NCBI GenBank assembly: GCA_021803035.1
Contig: JAJZME010000050.1
Location: 56,576-120,575, forward strand
Source of the DNA: Acidobacteriota bacterium
GTDB lineage: Bacteria; Acidobacteriota; Terriglobia; Terriglobales; Acidobacteriaceae
Direction of reading: 5' to 3'
Length of the DNA stretch: 64,000 nt
Positions within the stretch are counted from its first letter, which is position 1; each line of letters begins with the position of its first letter. The translations under genes were made by a program, and so were the position numbers. Below, piece after piece: positions 8,959 to 18,514 of the stretch. The notes below the pieces were generated by a model, which searched no databases, was not told where the DNA came from, and was given only the letters and a program-made list of their open reading frames with translations.

Positions 8959-10056
8959 ATGAATTCCATCGAAATTCCCAACCTCCCGCGCCGCTGGGAC
9001 TCTTTGAGCCTGGGCGAAGTCATGCTCCGCCTCGATCCCGGCGAAGGCCGCATCCACACCACACGCAATTTCCACGTGTGGGAGGGCGGCGGTGAATACA
9101 ACGTAACTCGCGGCCTGCGGCGCTGCTTTGGCCTGCGCGCGGGCGTGGTCACCGCGCTGGCCGACAATCCCGTCGGCCGCCTGGTAGAAGACTTCATCCT
9201 GCAGGGCGGCGTGGATACCTCGCTGATCAAGTGGGTCGCCTATGACGGCGTCGGCCGTACCGTCCGCAACGGCCTCAACTTTACCGAGCGCGGTTTCGGC
9301 GTACGCGCTGCCGTTGGCTGCTCTGACCGCGGCAACACCGCCATCAGCCAGGTAACAACCGGCGCCTTCGACTGGGAAGCGATCTTCGGCCCCGCAAACG
9401 GCTCGCGCTGGTTCCACACCGGCGGCATCTTCGCCGCGCTGTCAGCCTCCACCGCCGCAGTTGCTGCCGAAGCCATGGACGCGGCGCGCAAGCACGGCAC
9501 GCCGGTCTCTTACGACCTCAACTTCCGCGAATCGCTCTGGAAGTCCATCGGCGGCAAGGCCAAGGCGCAGGAAGTGAATCGCGAACTTGTGCACAAGGTC
9601 GACTTGCTGCTGGGCAACGAGGAAGACTTCAGCGCCATGCTCGGCGTCAAGATCAAGGGTGTCGGCGAAGACTTTGCCGAACTGCCCATCGCCGGCTACG
9701 AAGAGATGTTGCGCGAAGTCGCCGCGGCCTATCCGAACCTGAAGCTGATAGCCAGTACGCTGCGCACAGCGCACACAGCAAGCCGCAACGCCTGGGGCGC
9801 CATTGCGCTATACGAGGACAAGATCACACATGTGCCGCAGCGCGACATCGACATCTTCGACCGCGTGGGCGGCGGCGACAGCTTCGCTTCCGGCCTGATC
9901 TACGGCCTGCTCGCCGGCAAGGGCATCGACTGGGCCGTCCGCTGCGGCGTAGCGCACGGTGCGCTGGCCATGACCACCGCGGGCGATACCAGCATGGCCA
10001 CGCTGGCCGAAGTCGAACGCATCATTAAAGGCGGATCGGCGCGCATCGCGCGATAA
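8959..10056 (+). CDS. kdgK: PfkB-family sugar kinase, likely 2-keto-3-deoxygluconate kinase
   Basis: Phosphorylates a sugar or sugar acid at the expense of ATP. 365 aa with the ribokinase fold. The N-terminal beta-lid region is SLGEVMLRLDPGEGR, and the PfkB signature DRVGGGDSFASGL carries catalytic base D307 and the GGGD anion hole. It lies 23 nt upstream of a KDPG aldolase gene. KDG kinase followed by KDPG aldolase is the standard end of hexuronate and pectin breakdown, which supports the specific assignment; the sequence alone only supports PfkB kinase. ATG 8959 is preferred to the in-frame TTG two codons earlier. Confidence 0.8.
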   Translation: MNSIEIPNLPRRWDSLSLGEVMLRLDPGEGRIHTTRNFHVWEGGGEYNVTRGLRRCFGLRAGVVTALADNPVGRLVEDFILQGGVDTSLIKWVAYDGVGRTVRNGLNFTERGFGVRAAVGCSDRGNTAISQVTTGAFDWEAIFGPANGSRWFHTGGIFAALSASTAAVAAEAMDAARKHGTPVSYDLNFRESLWKSIGGKAKAQEVNRELVHKVDLLLGNEEDFSAMLGVKIKGVGEDFAELPIAGYEEMLREVAAAYPNLKLIASTLRTAHTASRNAWGAIALYEDKITHVPQRDIDIFDRVGGGDSFASGLIYGLLAGKGIDWAVRCGVAHGALAMTTAGDTSMATLAEVERIIKGGSARIAR

Positions 10057-10079
10057 TTCGCAAAGCAAGAGAGGACGAC

Positions 10080-10727
10080 ATGCCTGAATCAACAAAGGAA
10101 ATCATGGAGCGCGTGGGGCTGATTCCCGTTCTTCGCGCAAAGAGCGTGGCGCAAGGGCGCGCCGTCGTCAAGGCGATGATTGCCGGCGGCGTCAACATCG
10201 TGGAAGTGACCATGACCGTGCCCGGAGCCATCGATCTCTTGAAGGACCTCAAGCGCGAATACGGCAACGATCTGCTGCTTGGCTCCGGCACCGTCACCAC
10301 GGCCGAGCAGGCGCAAGCCACCATCGACGCGGGAGCGGAGTTCGTCGTCAGTCCCAGCCTCCATCTCGAAGTCATCCGTGTGACCAGGAGCAACAGCAAA
10401 ATTTCCTGTCCCGGCGCGCTCACACCCACTGAAGCCATCACCGCGTGGAATGCAGGCGCCGACTACGTGAAGATCTTTCCCTGCTCGGCGGTGGGCGGAG
10501 CAAGTTATCTGAAAGCATTGCTCGCTCCGTTCCCCCATCTCAAGCTCATCCCCACCGGCGGCGTCACGCTGCAAACGGCCGCAAGTTTCATCCAGGCCGG
10601 CGCGCGCGCGCTGGGCGTGGGCAGCGACCTTGTGAATCTGGCCGCCGTCGATGCCGGAAACGGGGAGACAATCACCGAAACCGCCAGGGCTTATTTGAAA
10701 GTGCTGGCCGAGGCGCGCAAAAAATAG
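10080..10727 (+). CDS. eda: 2-dehydro-3-deoxy-phosphogluconate (KDPG) aldolase
   Basis: Class I aldolase that splits KDPG into pyruvate and glyceraldehyde 3-phosphate, and acts on 4-hydroxy-2-oxoglutarate in many bacteria. 215 aa, the usual size. E42 lies in NIVEVTMT and the Schiff-base lysine K131 in GADYVKIFPCSAVGG; the phosphate-binding loop is TGGVT. AGAGAGGAC is a good ribosome-binding site before ATG 10080. It forms a probable operon with the preceding sugar kinase. Confidence 0.92.
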   Translation: MPESTKEIMERVGLIPVLRAKSVAQGRAVVKAMIAGGVNIVEVTMTVPGAIDLLKDLKREYGNDLLLGSGTVTTAEQAQATIDAGAEFVVSPSLHLEVIRVTRSNSKISCPGALTPTEAITAWNAGADYVKIFPCSAVGGASYLKALLAPFPHLKLIPTGGVTLQTAASFIQAGARALGVGSDLVNLAAVDAGNGETITETARAYLKVLAEARKK

Positions 10728-10734
10728 AAACACC

Positions 10735-10770
10735 GCAAAGGAGACGCGATTTGTTCCACGCCTCCTTTGC
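10735..10770 (+). terminator. Stem-loop after eda (weak terminator candidate)
   Basis: 9-bp perfect stem GCAAAGGAG / CTCCTTTGC with an 18-nt loop, starting 8 nt after the eda stop. There is no T-run after it, so it may be an RNA-processing or attenuating structure rather than an intrinsic terminator. Confidence 0.4.
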
Positions 10771-10817
10771 CGATCCATCAACACAAGCTTTTACTCGGTT
10801 TCATCGAGCATCCTGCC

Positions 10818-11627
10818 ATGACCAAGTTGCCTTCGTCCTCTCCAGCTTCTTCCGCAACGCCGGAAGATGCATTTCGTCTCGACGGCCGCCACGCGCTGGT
10901 GACCGGCGGCGCCAGCGGTATCGGTGAAGCCACTGCAAAAGAACTGGTGCGCGCGGGAGCCTTCGTCTGGGTCGCCGACATCAACGTCCCCGCGGCTGAA
11001 GCGCTCGCAAACTCGCTCCGCTCCGCTGAAGCTCTGCATCTTGACGTAACCAGCCGCGAATCCATTGCCGCGGCTGCCGCCCGGCTCGAACGCCTCGATA
11101 TCCTCGTCAACAACGCCGGCATCGGCCACGTCGGCTCCGTTGAAACCACCGAGCCTGAGGACTTCGACCGGCTCATGGACGTAAACGTGCGCTCCGTCTA
11201 TCTCGTCACGCGCGCTTTTCTGCCGCTGCTGCTCGCCGCCGGCGAAGGCCGCGAAGCCTTGGGCGCCATCGTAAACCTCGCTTCAGTCGCCGGCCTAGTC
11301 GGCATCAAGCAGCGCTTTGCCTATTGCACAAGCAAAGGTGCGGTCGCTGCCATGACGCGTCAACTGGCCGTCGATTATCCCAAAACGCTGCGCGTAAACG
11401 CAATCTGCCCCGGCACCGTGCAGACTCCCTTCGTCGAAGGCTATCTGGAAAAGTTCCATAAACATAACAAGGAGGAAGTGCGCGCCGAGTTGCGCGCGCG
11501 CCAGCCGCTGGGGCGCCTGGGCAGGCCTGAAGAAATAGCTTCCATGGTACGCTATCTCGCCTCCGATGAAGCGGCATTTATCACCGGCTCGCTGTTCACC
11601 ATCGACGGAGGCTGGACGGCAATGTAA
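10818..11627 (+). CDS. SDR oxidoreductase, possibly 2-keto-3-deoxy-L-fuconate dehydrogenase
   Basis: Classical short-chain dehydrogenase. It has the NAD(P)-binding TGGASGIG at 29-36, the NNAG motif (VNNAGIGHVG), and catalytic Ser-Tyr-Lys in NLASVAG...FAYCTSKGA. It has the C-terminal signature TPFVEGYLEKFHKHN...FITGSLFTIDGGWT, which resembles the dehydrogenases that oxidise 2-keto-3-deoxy-L-fuconate. That substrate is supported mainly by context: an FAH-family hydrolase follows and a FucP-type transporter lies beyond it. I chose ATG 10818, giving 269 aa, because the preceding 17 codons overlap the stem-loop. Other 3-oxo-sugar-acid dehydrogenases of the SDR family are possible. Confidence 0.8.
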   Translation: MTKLPSSSPASSATPEDAFRLDGRHALVTGGASGIGEATAKELVRAGAFVWVADINVPAAEALANSLRSAEALHLDVTSRESIAAAAARLERLDILVNNAGIGHVGSVETTEPEDFDRLMDVNVRSVYLVTRAFLPLLLAAGEGREALGAIVNLASVAGLVGIKQRFAYCTSKGAVAAMTRQLAVDYPKTLRVNAICPGTVQTPFVEGYLEKFHKHNKEEVRAELRARQPLGRLGRPEEIASMVRYLASDEAAFITGSLFTIDGGWTAM

Positions 11628-11688
11628 CCAGGACTAACTCGAACTTACAATCTAACTGCCGTATTTTCCTCTTGGACTGGAGATATGA

Positions 11689-12516
11689 ATGAAGCTTGTG
11701 TCGTTTTCTACTACCGACGGCAAAATCCGGCCCGGCGCATTGACGGGTGACGCAATTATTGATCTCAGCGGCGCCGGGTACGCCGATTCGCTCGCCGTGA
11801 TCGCCTCGCGATTGACTTCCGCTCCTGAAGGCTCCGCATTCGCGCTTGATCAGGTCAGGCTCCACGCGCCCATCTCCAACCCTCCGCGCATCTTTGCTAT
11901 CGGCATGAACTATCGCGATCACGCGGCCGAATCAAAGATGCCGCTGCCTCCAGTTCCCGTGATCTTCTTCAAGCTGCACACATCGATCATCGGCCCCGGC
12001 GAGCCGATCATACTCCCCAAGGCCACAGCAGAGCCGGATTACGAGGCTGAAATGGCCTTCGTCATCGGCAAGGGCGGGTACCGCATTCCGGCTTCGGCAT
12101 GGCGCGAGCACGTCTACGGCTTTACTATCGTCAACGACGTCAGCGCACGCGATGTGCAGTTCGCGACCTCGCAATGGTCCATGGCCAAAAGCTTCAACAC
12201 TTTCTGCCCGCTCGGCCCAGCCATCGTCACAGCCGACGAGATTGACGACCCGCACGAGCTTGCCATCGACCTCACCATCGACGGCGAGATGCTGCAGAGC
12301 TCCAATACCCGCGAACTGATCTTCAAGGTTCCCGAGTTGATCGAGTATATCTCGTCCATCGCGCCGCTGCTGCCCGGCGATATAGTCTCCACCGGCACGC
12401 CTGGCGGCGTAGGTCTGGGGCGCAACCCCAGGCGTTGGCTTCGGCCGGGCGAAACCGTCACCGTAACCGTGGAAAAGCTCGGTTCGCTTTCGAATCCTGT
12501 CGTCGCGGAGGAATAG
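11689..12516 (+). CDS. Fumarylacetoacetate hydrolase (FAH) family protein
   Basis: 275 aa. An N-terminal FAH-N-like cap precedes the FAH catalytic core at about 70-270. It has GMNYRDHAAE, the metal-binding acidic triad DYEAEMAF (two Glu) and NDVSARD (Asp), then STGTPGGVGLG. Members cleave or decarboxylate beta-diketo acids. In the L-fucose/L-rhamnose non-phosphorylative routes a member splits 2,4-diketo-3-deoxy-L-fuconate to pyruvate and L-lactate, which fits the SDR upstream and FucP downstream. GGAG lies 9 nt before ATG 11689. Ureidoglycolate lyase or acylpyruvase cannot be excluded from sequence. Confidence 0.85.
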   Translation: MKLVSFSTTDGKIRPGALTGDAIIDLSGAGYADSLAVIASRLTSAPEGSAFALDQVRLHAPISNPPRIFAIGMNYRDHAAESKMPLPPVPVIFFKLHTSIIGPGEPIILPKATAEPDYEAEMAFVIGKGGYRIPASAWREHVYGFTIVNDVSARDVQFATSQWSMAKSFNTFCPLGPAIVTADEIDDPHELAIDLTIDGEMLQSSNTRELIFKVPELIEYISSIAPLLPGDIVSTGTPGGVGLGRNPRRWLRPGETVTVTVEKLGSLSNPVVAEE

Positions 12517-12546
12517 CGGAACGGCCCGCTGCCAGGGCCGCCACCC

Positions 12547-13872
12547 TCATGCAGCCTCGGCCAGCTCTTCCGGCTCGGGATTCGCCAGGAACCATCCGTA
12601 AATGGCGACGCCAACGAAACAGAAAGCCGGAACCAGGTAGGCTTCCGCCACGCCCGGCACCAGGCCCATAATGGGCGTGAGCGCCGCACCGCCCACAATG
12701 GACATTACAATGAATGCTGAGCCGCTCTTCGTCCGCTGGCCCAGTCCCTTTACGCCAAGCGCAAAGATGGTCGGGTACATCGTGGACATGAAGAAGCTTA
12801 CGGAGATCAGGCACCAGACCCCCAGCCAACCCGGCCAGATCACAGCCGTAGCGCAGACGGCGGCGTTGATCGTTGCGTAGAGTCCCAGCAGCACCGAACC
12901 CGGCATGAAGCGCAGCAGCCACGTGGAAACGAACCGCCCCACCGTAAACGCCACCAGTACGCCGGTCAGCCAGTACCCCGCTTCGCGCTGGGTCAGCTCG
13001 GTGTAGCGCATGGCATAGGCGATGAAGAAACTCCACGTGCCCACCTGCGCGCCCACGTAGAGGAACTGCGCCACCACGGCAAAGATAAAGTGCTTCCGCT
13101 TCCACAGCGGCTTGGAGGTGTCGTGCGTGATCGATTCGTGCGAATAATCCAGGCCCTGATGCGGGAACGGCGTGAGCGCTATCAGCACCGCCCAGAACAG
13201 CACGATCCCGCCAAGAATCAGATACGGATCGACGACGCGCAGCGTTTCCGAGCGCAGATATGCGTGATAGGTGTGCGCGGCCTGCATCGCGGCCACCTGC
13301 GCCGGCTTCAAATTGACGCCGGAAAAGATGAAAACGCTGCCAATCAGCACCGCCGTAATGCTACCCAGCGGATTGAACGCCTGCGAAAAGTTGATCCTTT
13401 CTTCGGCGCTCGCCGGATCGCCAACCTGAATAATGAACGGGCTGGAAGCAGTTTCAAGAAACGACAAGCCGCTGGCTATGACGAACAGCGCCATCAGGAA
13501 GAACCAGTACTTGGTCATGATGGCGGCAGGCCAAAAGAGAATGCAGCCGGAACCATAGAGAATCAGCCCCACCATGATGCCCGCCTTGTAACCGGCGCGG
13601 CGCATGAGCTGCGCTGCCGGCTGGGCGAGAAAAAAGTACCCCAGATAGAACGCCGACTGAATCAGGCCTGCCTGCAGCCGGTCGATCTGAAACGACTTCA
13701 TGAACTGGCTGATCAGGATATCGTTCATATTGTTGGGAACTGCCCACAGGAAGAAAAGAACCGTAACCAGGACGAAAGGCAGCATGCGCCCCTTGGGAGC
13801 CATCGGAGCTTTGGTGCGCTTGTTCGGCGAAGGCGAGGTCTCAATTCCGATCGACCCAATGGGAATGCTCAA
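12547..13872 (-). CDS. fucP: L-fucose:H+ symporter-type MFS transporter
   Basis: 441 aa with 12 predicted membrane helices. The FucP family hallmark FFLWAVPNNMNDILISQF is in TM1 (residues 41-58); the family acidic residue D52 sits in this helix. The second half contains VGTWSFFIAYAM and FFMSTMYPTIFALGV, as in sugar:H+ symporters of the FGHS group. The TTG start at 13872 has GGAGGAG 8-9 nt upstream. It converges on the FAH gene and is divergent from a methyltransferase gene, with a spacer holding a palindrome. FucP relatives also carry glucose, galactose or N-acetylglucosamine, so substrate is inferred from neighbours. Confidence 0.87.
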   Translation of the reverse strand: MSIPIGSIGIETSPSPNKRTKAPMAPKGRMLPFVLVTVLFFLWAVPNNMNDILISQFMKSFQIDRLQAGLIQSAFYLGYFFLAQPAAQLMRRAGYKAGIMVGLILYGSGCILFWPAAIMTKYWFFLMALFVIASGLSFLETASSPFIIQVGDPASAEERINFSQAFNPLGSITAVLIGSVFIFSGVNLKPAQVAAMQAAHTYHAYLRSETLRVVDPYLILGGIVLFWAVLIALTPFPHQGLDYSHESITHDTSKPLWKRKHFIFAVVAQFLYVGAQVGTWSFFIAYAMRYTELTQREAGYWLTGVLVAFTVGRFVSTWLLRFMPGSVLLGLYATINAAVCATAVIWPGWLGVWCLISVSFFMSTMYPTIFALGVKGLGQRTKSGSAFIVMSIVGGAALTPIMGLVPGVAEAYLVPAFCFVGVAIYGWFLANPEPEELAEAA

Positions 13873-13939
13873 AGTGACTTCTCCTCCCGCGCGGTGGCCT
13901 GGGCGCGGTTCTGTCCCTGCAATCTTTCACCCTTACCGA

Positions 13940-13947
13940 AAACGTTT
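13940..13947. promoter_or_regulatory. LacI-type operator candidate upstream of fucP
   Basis: AAACGTTT palindrome within CCGAAAACGTTTAAGG, 68 nt upstream of the fucP start. A second look-alike (GGAAACGGTTGAAAC, 14026-14040) lies nearer the divergent gene. The central CpG with A/T arms is typical of LacI-family operators. No LacI regulator gene is in the window. Confidence 0.4.
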
Positions 13948-14073
13948 AAGGCGCGCAGTAAATCGCTCTAACCTTTCTATCGAATCCGCTCCGGCTGTGG
14001 CAAATGCGCAAAACTTGCCGGGAACGGAAACGGTTGAAACATTAGAGCTAAGATAGTCTTAAAGGGCTCTGCC

Positions 14074-14982
14074 ATGAGACCTCTTGCGGCAGACGCGATT
14101 CAAGCGGCGCGACGCCGTTTCGCTGAGGATCTTCGCTTCAAGACCCGCATGACCTCCCAGGCTTTGTTTGCCGCGTTTGCCACCGTGCCGCGCGAGCGCT
14201 TCGTCGGGCCGAACCCTTGGCTTATTCAGGGCTGGGGCAATTACTGGGTCACTGAAGAGGACGATCCCAGACGCGTCTACCACGACACGCTGATTGCGCT
14301 GAACCCGGTCAAGCGCATCAACAACGGCCAGCCCAGCCTCTGGGCCTACTACTTCGACCAACTCGGCGTGCGCGTGGGCACGCATGTGCTTCACCTCGGC
14401 TGCGGCACCGGCTACTACTCGGCGATCCTGGCCGAGCTCGTAGGCCCGCAAGGAAAAGTCGTCGCCATCGAAATTGAAGAGGATCTGGCAGAGCGGGCGC
14501 GCGTCGCCCTTGTCCCTTGGCCGCAGGCAACGGTGCTTTGCCGCGACGGCGCGCACGGCCCGTTCGAGCCGGCCGACTTCGTCGTGGTCAGCGCCGGCGC
14601 AACCCATCCCCTTCCCGACTGGCTGGCCGCCGTAGAGCCCGCGGGCAAGCTGCTCTTTCCGCTCACGGCGACTGAGAACCTGGGGATCATGACGCAACTG
14701 ACCCGCGTCAGCGCAACCAGCTTCGCGGCCCGGCTTCAGGGTGGCGTCGGTTTCATCGAATTCCACGGAGCGCGCGATCCCGAAGTCGCAATCCGCCTCC
14801 TGGATGCATTCAGGCACAATCGCACCAGCGAGGTGCGTTCTCTGCGCTGCGACCCGCATGGAAGAGACGAGAGCTGCTGGCTGCATGGCGCGGGCTGGTG
14901 CTTTTCGCGGCACGATCCTGTTGCGGCGGAGAACCCCGCTCCTGCAAGCGAAGTCGAGACCGCCCCAATGCATGGCAAATGA
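14074..14982 (+). CDS. Protein-L-isoaspartate O-methyltransferase-like SAM methyltransferase
   Basis: 302 aa. The N-terminal FATVPRERFVGPN and the following NNGQPSLWAYYFDQL region match PCMT architecture. Motif I is VLHLGCGTGYYSAILAELVG, and motif II is VVAIEIEEDLAERAR. The protein is longer than typical PCMT (about 210-225 aa) because of a C-terminal extension of about 80 residues. It could repair isoaspartyl residues in damaged proteins or act on another substrate; the canonical GDG motif appears as CRDGAHG. It converges on uvrA with a 24-nt gap. Confidence 0.8.
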   Translation: MRPLAADAIQAARRRFAEDLRFKTRMTSQALFAAFATVPRERFVGPNPWLIQGWGNYWVTEEDDPRRVYHDTLIALNPVKRINNGQPSLWAYYFDQLGVRVGTHVLHLGCGTGYYSAILAELVGPQGKVVAIEIEEDLAERARVALVPWPQATVLCRDGAHGPFEPADFVVVSAGATHPLPDWLAAVEPAGKLLFPLTATENLGIMTQLTRVSATSFAARLQGGVGFIEFHGARDPEVAIRLLDAFRHNRTSEVRSLRCDPHGRDESCWLHGAGWCFSRHDPVAAENPAPASEVETAPMHGK

Positions 14983-15006
14983 TTTCTGAATTACCGCCTC
15001 GGAGGA

Positions 15007-17928
15007 TTACAGCACCCGCGCCAGCCACTTGCCCGTATGCGAGTGCAGATTGCCGGCGATCTCTTCCGGCGTCCCCTGGGCCACGATGTGCCCGCCGCCT
15101 TCGCCGCCTTCCGGGCCGAGATCAATCACCCAGTCGGCGCTCTTGATCACATCCAGGTTGTGCTCGATCACAATCAGCGAGCCTCCGCCATCGATCAGCT
15201 TGCGCAGCGCGGTCAGCAGCTTGGACACGTCGTCAAAGTGCAGGCCCGTGGTCGGCTCATCCAGAATGTAGAGCACACGGCTGGCCTGCGACGGCCTGGC
15301 TGTGGCGTTGGCCGCGCGCACCTGCGCCAGGTGCGCTGCCAGCTTCACGCGCTGCGCTTCGCCGCCGGAAAGCGTGGTGGCCGACTGGCCCAGCCGCAGG
15401 TAGCCCAGCCCGATCTCGTCCAGCACCGCCAGCTTTTCCAGCAGCCTGGTTTGGCCGGCAAAAAAGCGCAGCGCCTCTTTCACCGTCATCTGCAGCACGT
15501 CGTGAATGTTCTTGCCCTTGTACTGCACGTCAAGAATCCGCGCCTGATAGCGCGTGCCGTTACAGTCTTCGCAGGGCAGCTCCACGTCGGCCAGAAACTG
15601 CATCTCCACCGTTACCGTGCCGTCGCCCTCGCAGGTATTGCAGCGTCCGCCGGGCACGTTGAACGAAAAATGCCCGGGCGTCAGCGAGAGCCGCTTGGCC
15701 TCAGGCTGCGCTGCAAACAGCTCGCGGATCAGGTCAAAGCCCTTGATGTAGGTAATGGGATTCGAGCGCGGCGTGCGCCCGATCGGCGTCTGATCCACCA
15801 GCACCACGTCGTTGAGCCGTTCCACCCCGCTCAGCGACGAGTAAACATCCGAAGGATCGCCGCTGTCGCTCTGCCCCAGCGCATGCGCCACCGCGCGGTA
15901 AAGCACCTGGTGCACCAGCGTTGACTTACCCGACCCCGAAACTCCGGTGATCGCCACCAGCAGCCCCAGCGGAATCTCCACATCGAGCCCGTGCAAATTA
16001 TTGGCCCGCGCTCCGCGCAGCACCAGTTTCTCCCGGCCCGGCGCGCGCCGGCGCGTGGGCACCGGAATCGAAACCTTGCCGGAAAGATAGCGGCCGGTCA
16101 GCGAGTTGGGATTGGCCTCGATCTCCGCCACCACCCCCTCGGCCAGCAGCTTGCCGCCAAACTCGCCCGCGCCCGGACCCAGGTCAAGCAGATGGTCGGC
16201 CGCGCGCAGAATGTCGGCATCGTGCTCCACCACAAGGATGGTGTTGCCCAGGTCGCGCAGTTCTTCCAGAATATGGATCAGCCGCGCCGTGTCGCGCGTG
16301 TGCAGCCCAATCGATGGCTCGTCAAGCACATAGAGTGCGCCCACCAGCCGCGACCCCAGCGACGTGGCCAGTTGAATCCGCTGCGCCTCGCCACCCGACA
16401 GCGTGGAAGCCAGCCGGTCGAGCGTCAGGTATTCCAGGCCCACCGCGTCAAGAAATGTCAGCCGCTGCCGCACCTCTTCCAGAATCGGTCCGGCAATCTC
16501 TTCCTGCACGGGCGCCAGCTTCAGCGCGTCGAAGAAGGCCTTCGCCTGGGCAATGGTCAGGGCCGACACCTGGCAAATGTTCCTGCCCTCGATGCGCACC
16601 GAGCGCGCTTCCGCCCGCAGCCGCTGGCCGCGGCAATCGGGACACTCCGCGTAGCCGCGATACTTGCTCAGCATCACGCGCACGTGCAGCTTGTATTTCT
16701 TCCGCTCCAGCTGCGCAAAGAACCCGTACACTCCGGCAAAGCCGCCCTTGCCGCGCAGCACCGTCTCGCGTGCCGCTGCCGGCATCTCGCGCCATGGCGC
16801 GTCCAGCGGCACGCCCAGCTCCGCTGCCTGCCTGCGCAGCTCCGTAAACCAGCCTCTATATTTGGGCCGGTTCCACGGATCGATGGCCCCCGCGTTCAGG
16901 CTCAGGCTCTTGTCGGGAATCACCAGGTTCAGGTCGTAGTCCACCGTGTTGCCGAAGCCCTGGCAACGCGGGCAGGCGCCGAATGGATTGTTGAAGCTGA
17001 ACAGCCGCGGCTCCGGCTCGCGCCCCGGCCGGTGACAGCTTGTGCATTCGTAGTTGCCGGAAAAGCGCAGCCGCCGCCGGTCCGCCGCCGCATCGCGCGG
17101 CGCCTCTTCGAAGATCGCCTCGCCCGCCTCGCGATAAGCAATCTCCGCCGCGTCCACAATACGCGAGCGGTTCTCCGCGTTGACCGCGATGCGGTCCAGA
17201 AGAACGAAAATCGGCAGCGTAAAGTCCAGATCGATCAGCGACTCAGGCGTCGAGAACTCGAAGATGTTTCCCTGCTGCCAAAGCCGGTTGAATCCGCTTG
17301 ACCGCAGCTCGGCAAGCCGCGCCTTCAGCGTCTCGGTGTGCAGCGACTCGGCGCTCGCTACCGCCGGCTTGGCCCTGCCCGCGGCCCGGGCTGAAGATTG
17401 CCCGGCGCGAGACGCCGCTTTCTCCGGCTTTGCCGCGGCCTCCGGCGCCGGCGGCGCGCCCATCACCGGAAACAGCACATTCAGCCGCGTTCCCTCGCCC
17501 AGCGCCATCACCGCCACGGCCACCTCGTCCACGGAGTCGCGCTTCACCAGCCCGTCGCAGTGAACGCAGTGCACCGTGCCGCAGCGCGCATAGAGCAGCC
17601 GCATGTAGTCGTATATCTCGGTCGCCGTGGCTACCGTCGAGCGCGGGTTGCGCGTCGTATTCTTCTGCTTGATCGCAATGGCCGGCGCAAGCCCGTCGAT
17701 CAGGTCCGCATCCGGCTTCTCAATCCGCTCCAGAAACTGCCGCGCATAGGCCGAAAGCGACTCCACATACCGCCGCTGCCCCTCGGCATAGATGGTGTCG
17801 AAGGCCAGCGAGCTCTTCCCCGATCCCGATACGCCGCTGATCACCGTCAGCTTGCCGTGCGGTATCTCGCAGGAGATGTTCTTCAGGTTGTGTGTCCGCG
17901 CTCCGCGGATAATGATGGCGTCGTTCAA
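15007..17928 (-). CDS. uvrA: UvrABC excinuclease subunit A
   Basis: DNA-damage recognition ATPase of nucleotide excision repair. Two ABC modules: Walker [10 protein letters not shown] at 32-39, and a second GVSGSGKST in the C-terminal half. Each has an LSGGEAQR signature. Zinc-coordinating CxxC pairs are visible (CTSCHRPG with [16 protein letters not shown] with CEDCNGTR). An Ala/Lys/Pro-rich, low-complexity stretch of roughly 50 residues after the first ATPase segment makes it slightly longer (973 aa) than usual (about 940). I place the start at TTG 17928 because conserved homology ([15 protein letters not shown]) begins there; a TTG 33 codons upstream adds a non-conserved leader. No strong ribosome-binding site. 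Confidence 0.95.
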   Translation of the reverse strand: MNDAIIIRGARTHNLKNISCEIPHGKLTVISGVSGSGKSSLAFDTIYAEGQRRYVESLSAYARQFLERIEKPDADLIDGLAPAIAIKQKNTTRNPRSTVATATEIYDYMRLLYARCGTVHCVHCDGLVKRDSVDEVAVAVMALGEGTRLNVLFPVMGAPPAPEAAAKPEKAASRAGQSSARAAGRAKPAVASAESLHTETLKARLAELRSSGFNRLWQQGNIFEFSTPESLIDLDFTLPIFVLLDRIAVNAENRSRIVDAAEIAYREAGEAIFEEAPRDAAADRRRLRFSGNYECTSCHRPGREPEPRLFSFNNPFGACPRCQGFGNTVDYDLNLVIPDKSLSLNAGAIDPWNRPKYRGWFTELRRQAAELGVPLDAPWREMPAAARETVLRGKGGFAGVYGFFAQLERKKYKLHVRVMLSKYRGYAECPDCRGQRLRAEARSVRIEGRNICQVSALTIAQAKAFFDALKLAPVQEEIAGPILEEVRQRLTFLDAVGLEYLTLDRLASTLSGGEAQRIQLATSLGSRLVGALYVLDEPSIGLHTRDTARLIHILEELRDLGNTILVVEHDADILRAADHLLDLGPGAGEFGGKLLAEGVVAEIEANPNSLTGRYLSGKVSIPVPTRRRAPGREKLVLRGARANNLHGLDVEIPLGLLVAITGVSGSGKSTLVHQVLYRAVAHALGQSDSGDPSDVYSSLSGVERLNDVVLVDQTPIGRTPRSNPITYIKGFDLIRELFAAQPEAKRLSLTPGHFSFNVPGGRCNTCEGDGTVTVEMQFLADVELPCEDCNGTRYQARILDVQYKGKNIHDVLQMTVKEALRFFAGQTRLLEKLAVLDEIGLGYLRLGQSATTLSGGEAQRVKLAAHLAQVRAANATARPSQASRVLYILDEPTTGLHFDDVSKLLTALRKLIDGGGSLIVIEHNLDVIKSADWVIDLGPEGGEGGGHIVAQGTPEEIAGNLHSHTGKWLARVL

Positions 17929-18054
17929 TAGGAAGGCACCGCGCAGAATTCGGCTGGCGGCGTCCCTGTCTCCTTCGCGGGGTTCAGAGCGCAAACAGCC
18001 ATTTTTTATTATAGGAGTCCACCGCAATTGAAAATGGACCCCATGCAGGCAATC

Positions 18055-18070
18055 CAGGGCAATCGCATGA
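18055..18070. repeat. Single end of the 17-bp-TIR repeat family
   Basis: CAGGGCAATCGCATGA, identical over 16 nt to the left terminal repeat of the element at 28134-28315. No matching right end follows before 18316. Confidence 0.7.
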
Positions 18071-18316
18071 CGAGATTCTGTTGACTGGATCGCCGTTCAT
18101 GCGATCACCTCGTCCCCATCCCCGCCGCCAAAAACGGCCTTCATCACATGCGAGGCTCTTCCCGATCAATCCATCCGCCGCAATCCGCCCCCCGGCGCGC
18201 GCCTGCACGAACGCCGCGCCAGGCAAACACGCTCCGCTCTTTTCTTGTGCTTTTCACGAACATGGACAGAACGCTACTGCCCCTCGGAACCCTCAACGGC
18301 CTGCGCATGCCGCCCA

Positions 18317-18514
18317 TCAGGCAGCCAATGCTGGAAACTCCAGGCAACTCGATGCGGGTTCTTTTTCCCGCTCGCGGTCAAGCACGCAGGCAAGTCCCAG
18401 CAAAGCGCGCGAGGTGCAGCCAGGACACTGATTCGCATTGTTCCCTATACAGTTGCAGTCCTGGCACAAATAGGCAGACGCCAACGGAATAAGCTGCATC
18501 CCTTCGTATGTCAT
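18317..18514 (-). CDS. Small cysteine-rich protein, zinc-ribbon-like (65 aa)
   Basis: 65 aa starting MTYEGMQLIP. Six cysteines: C17, C20, C22, C30, C33, C43, of which the pairs CQDC and CPGC (residues 17-20 and 30-33) form a CxxC-x9-CxxC zinc-ribbon arrangement. The acidic/basic C-terminal half (LDRERE) is probably helical. ATG 18514 is preceded by GGGGGG 6 nt upstream on its strand, a good ribosome-binding site. I recognise similar small proteins as recurrent in acidobacterial genomes, from memory only. No function known. It is isolated between uvrA and the TPR gene. Confidence 0.7.
   Translation of the reverse strand: MTYEGMQLIPLASAYLCQDCNCIGNNANQCPGCTSRALLGLACVLDREREKEPASSCLEFPALAA

Noticed and set aside
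15037..17301. Long open frames on the plus strand opposite uvrA (e.g. 15037-15924 and 15991-17301)
   Set aside because: Arg/His-rich translations with no domain; they are complementary-frame shadows of uvrA, whose conserved motifs are unambiguous.
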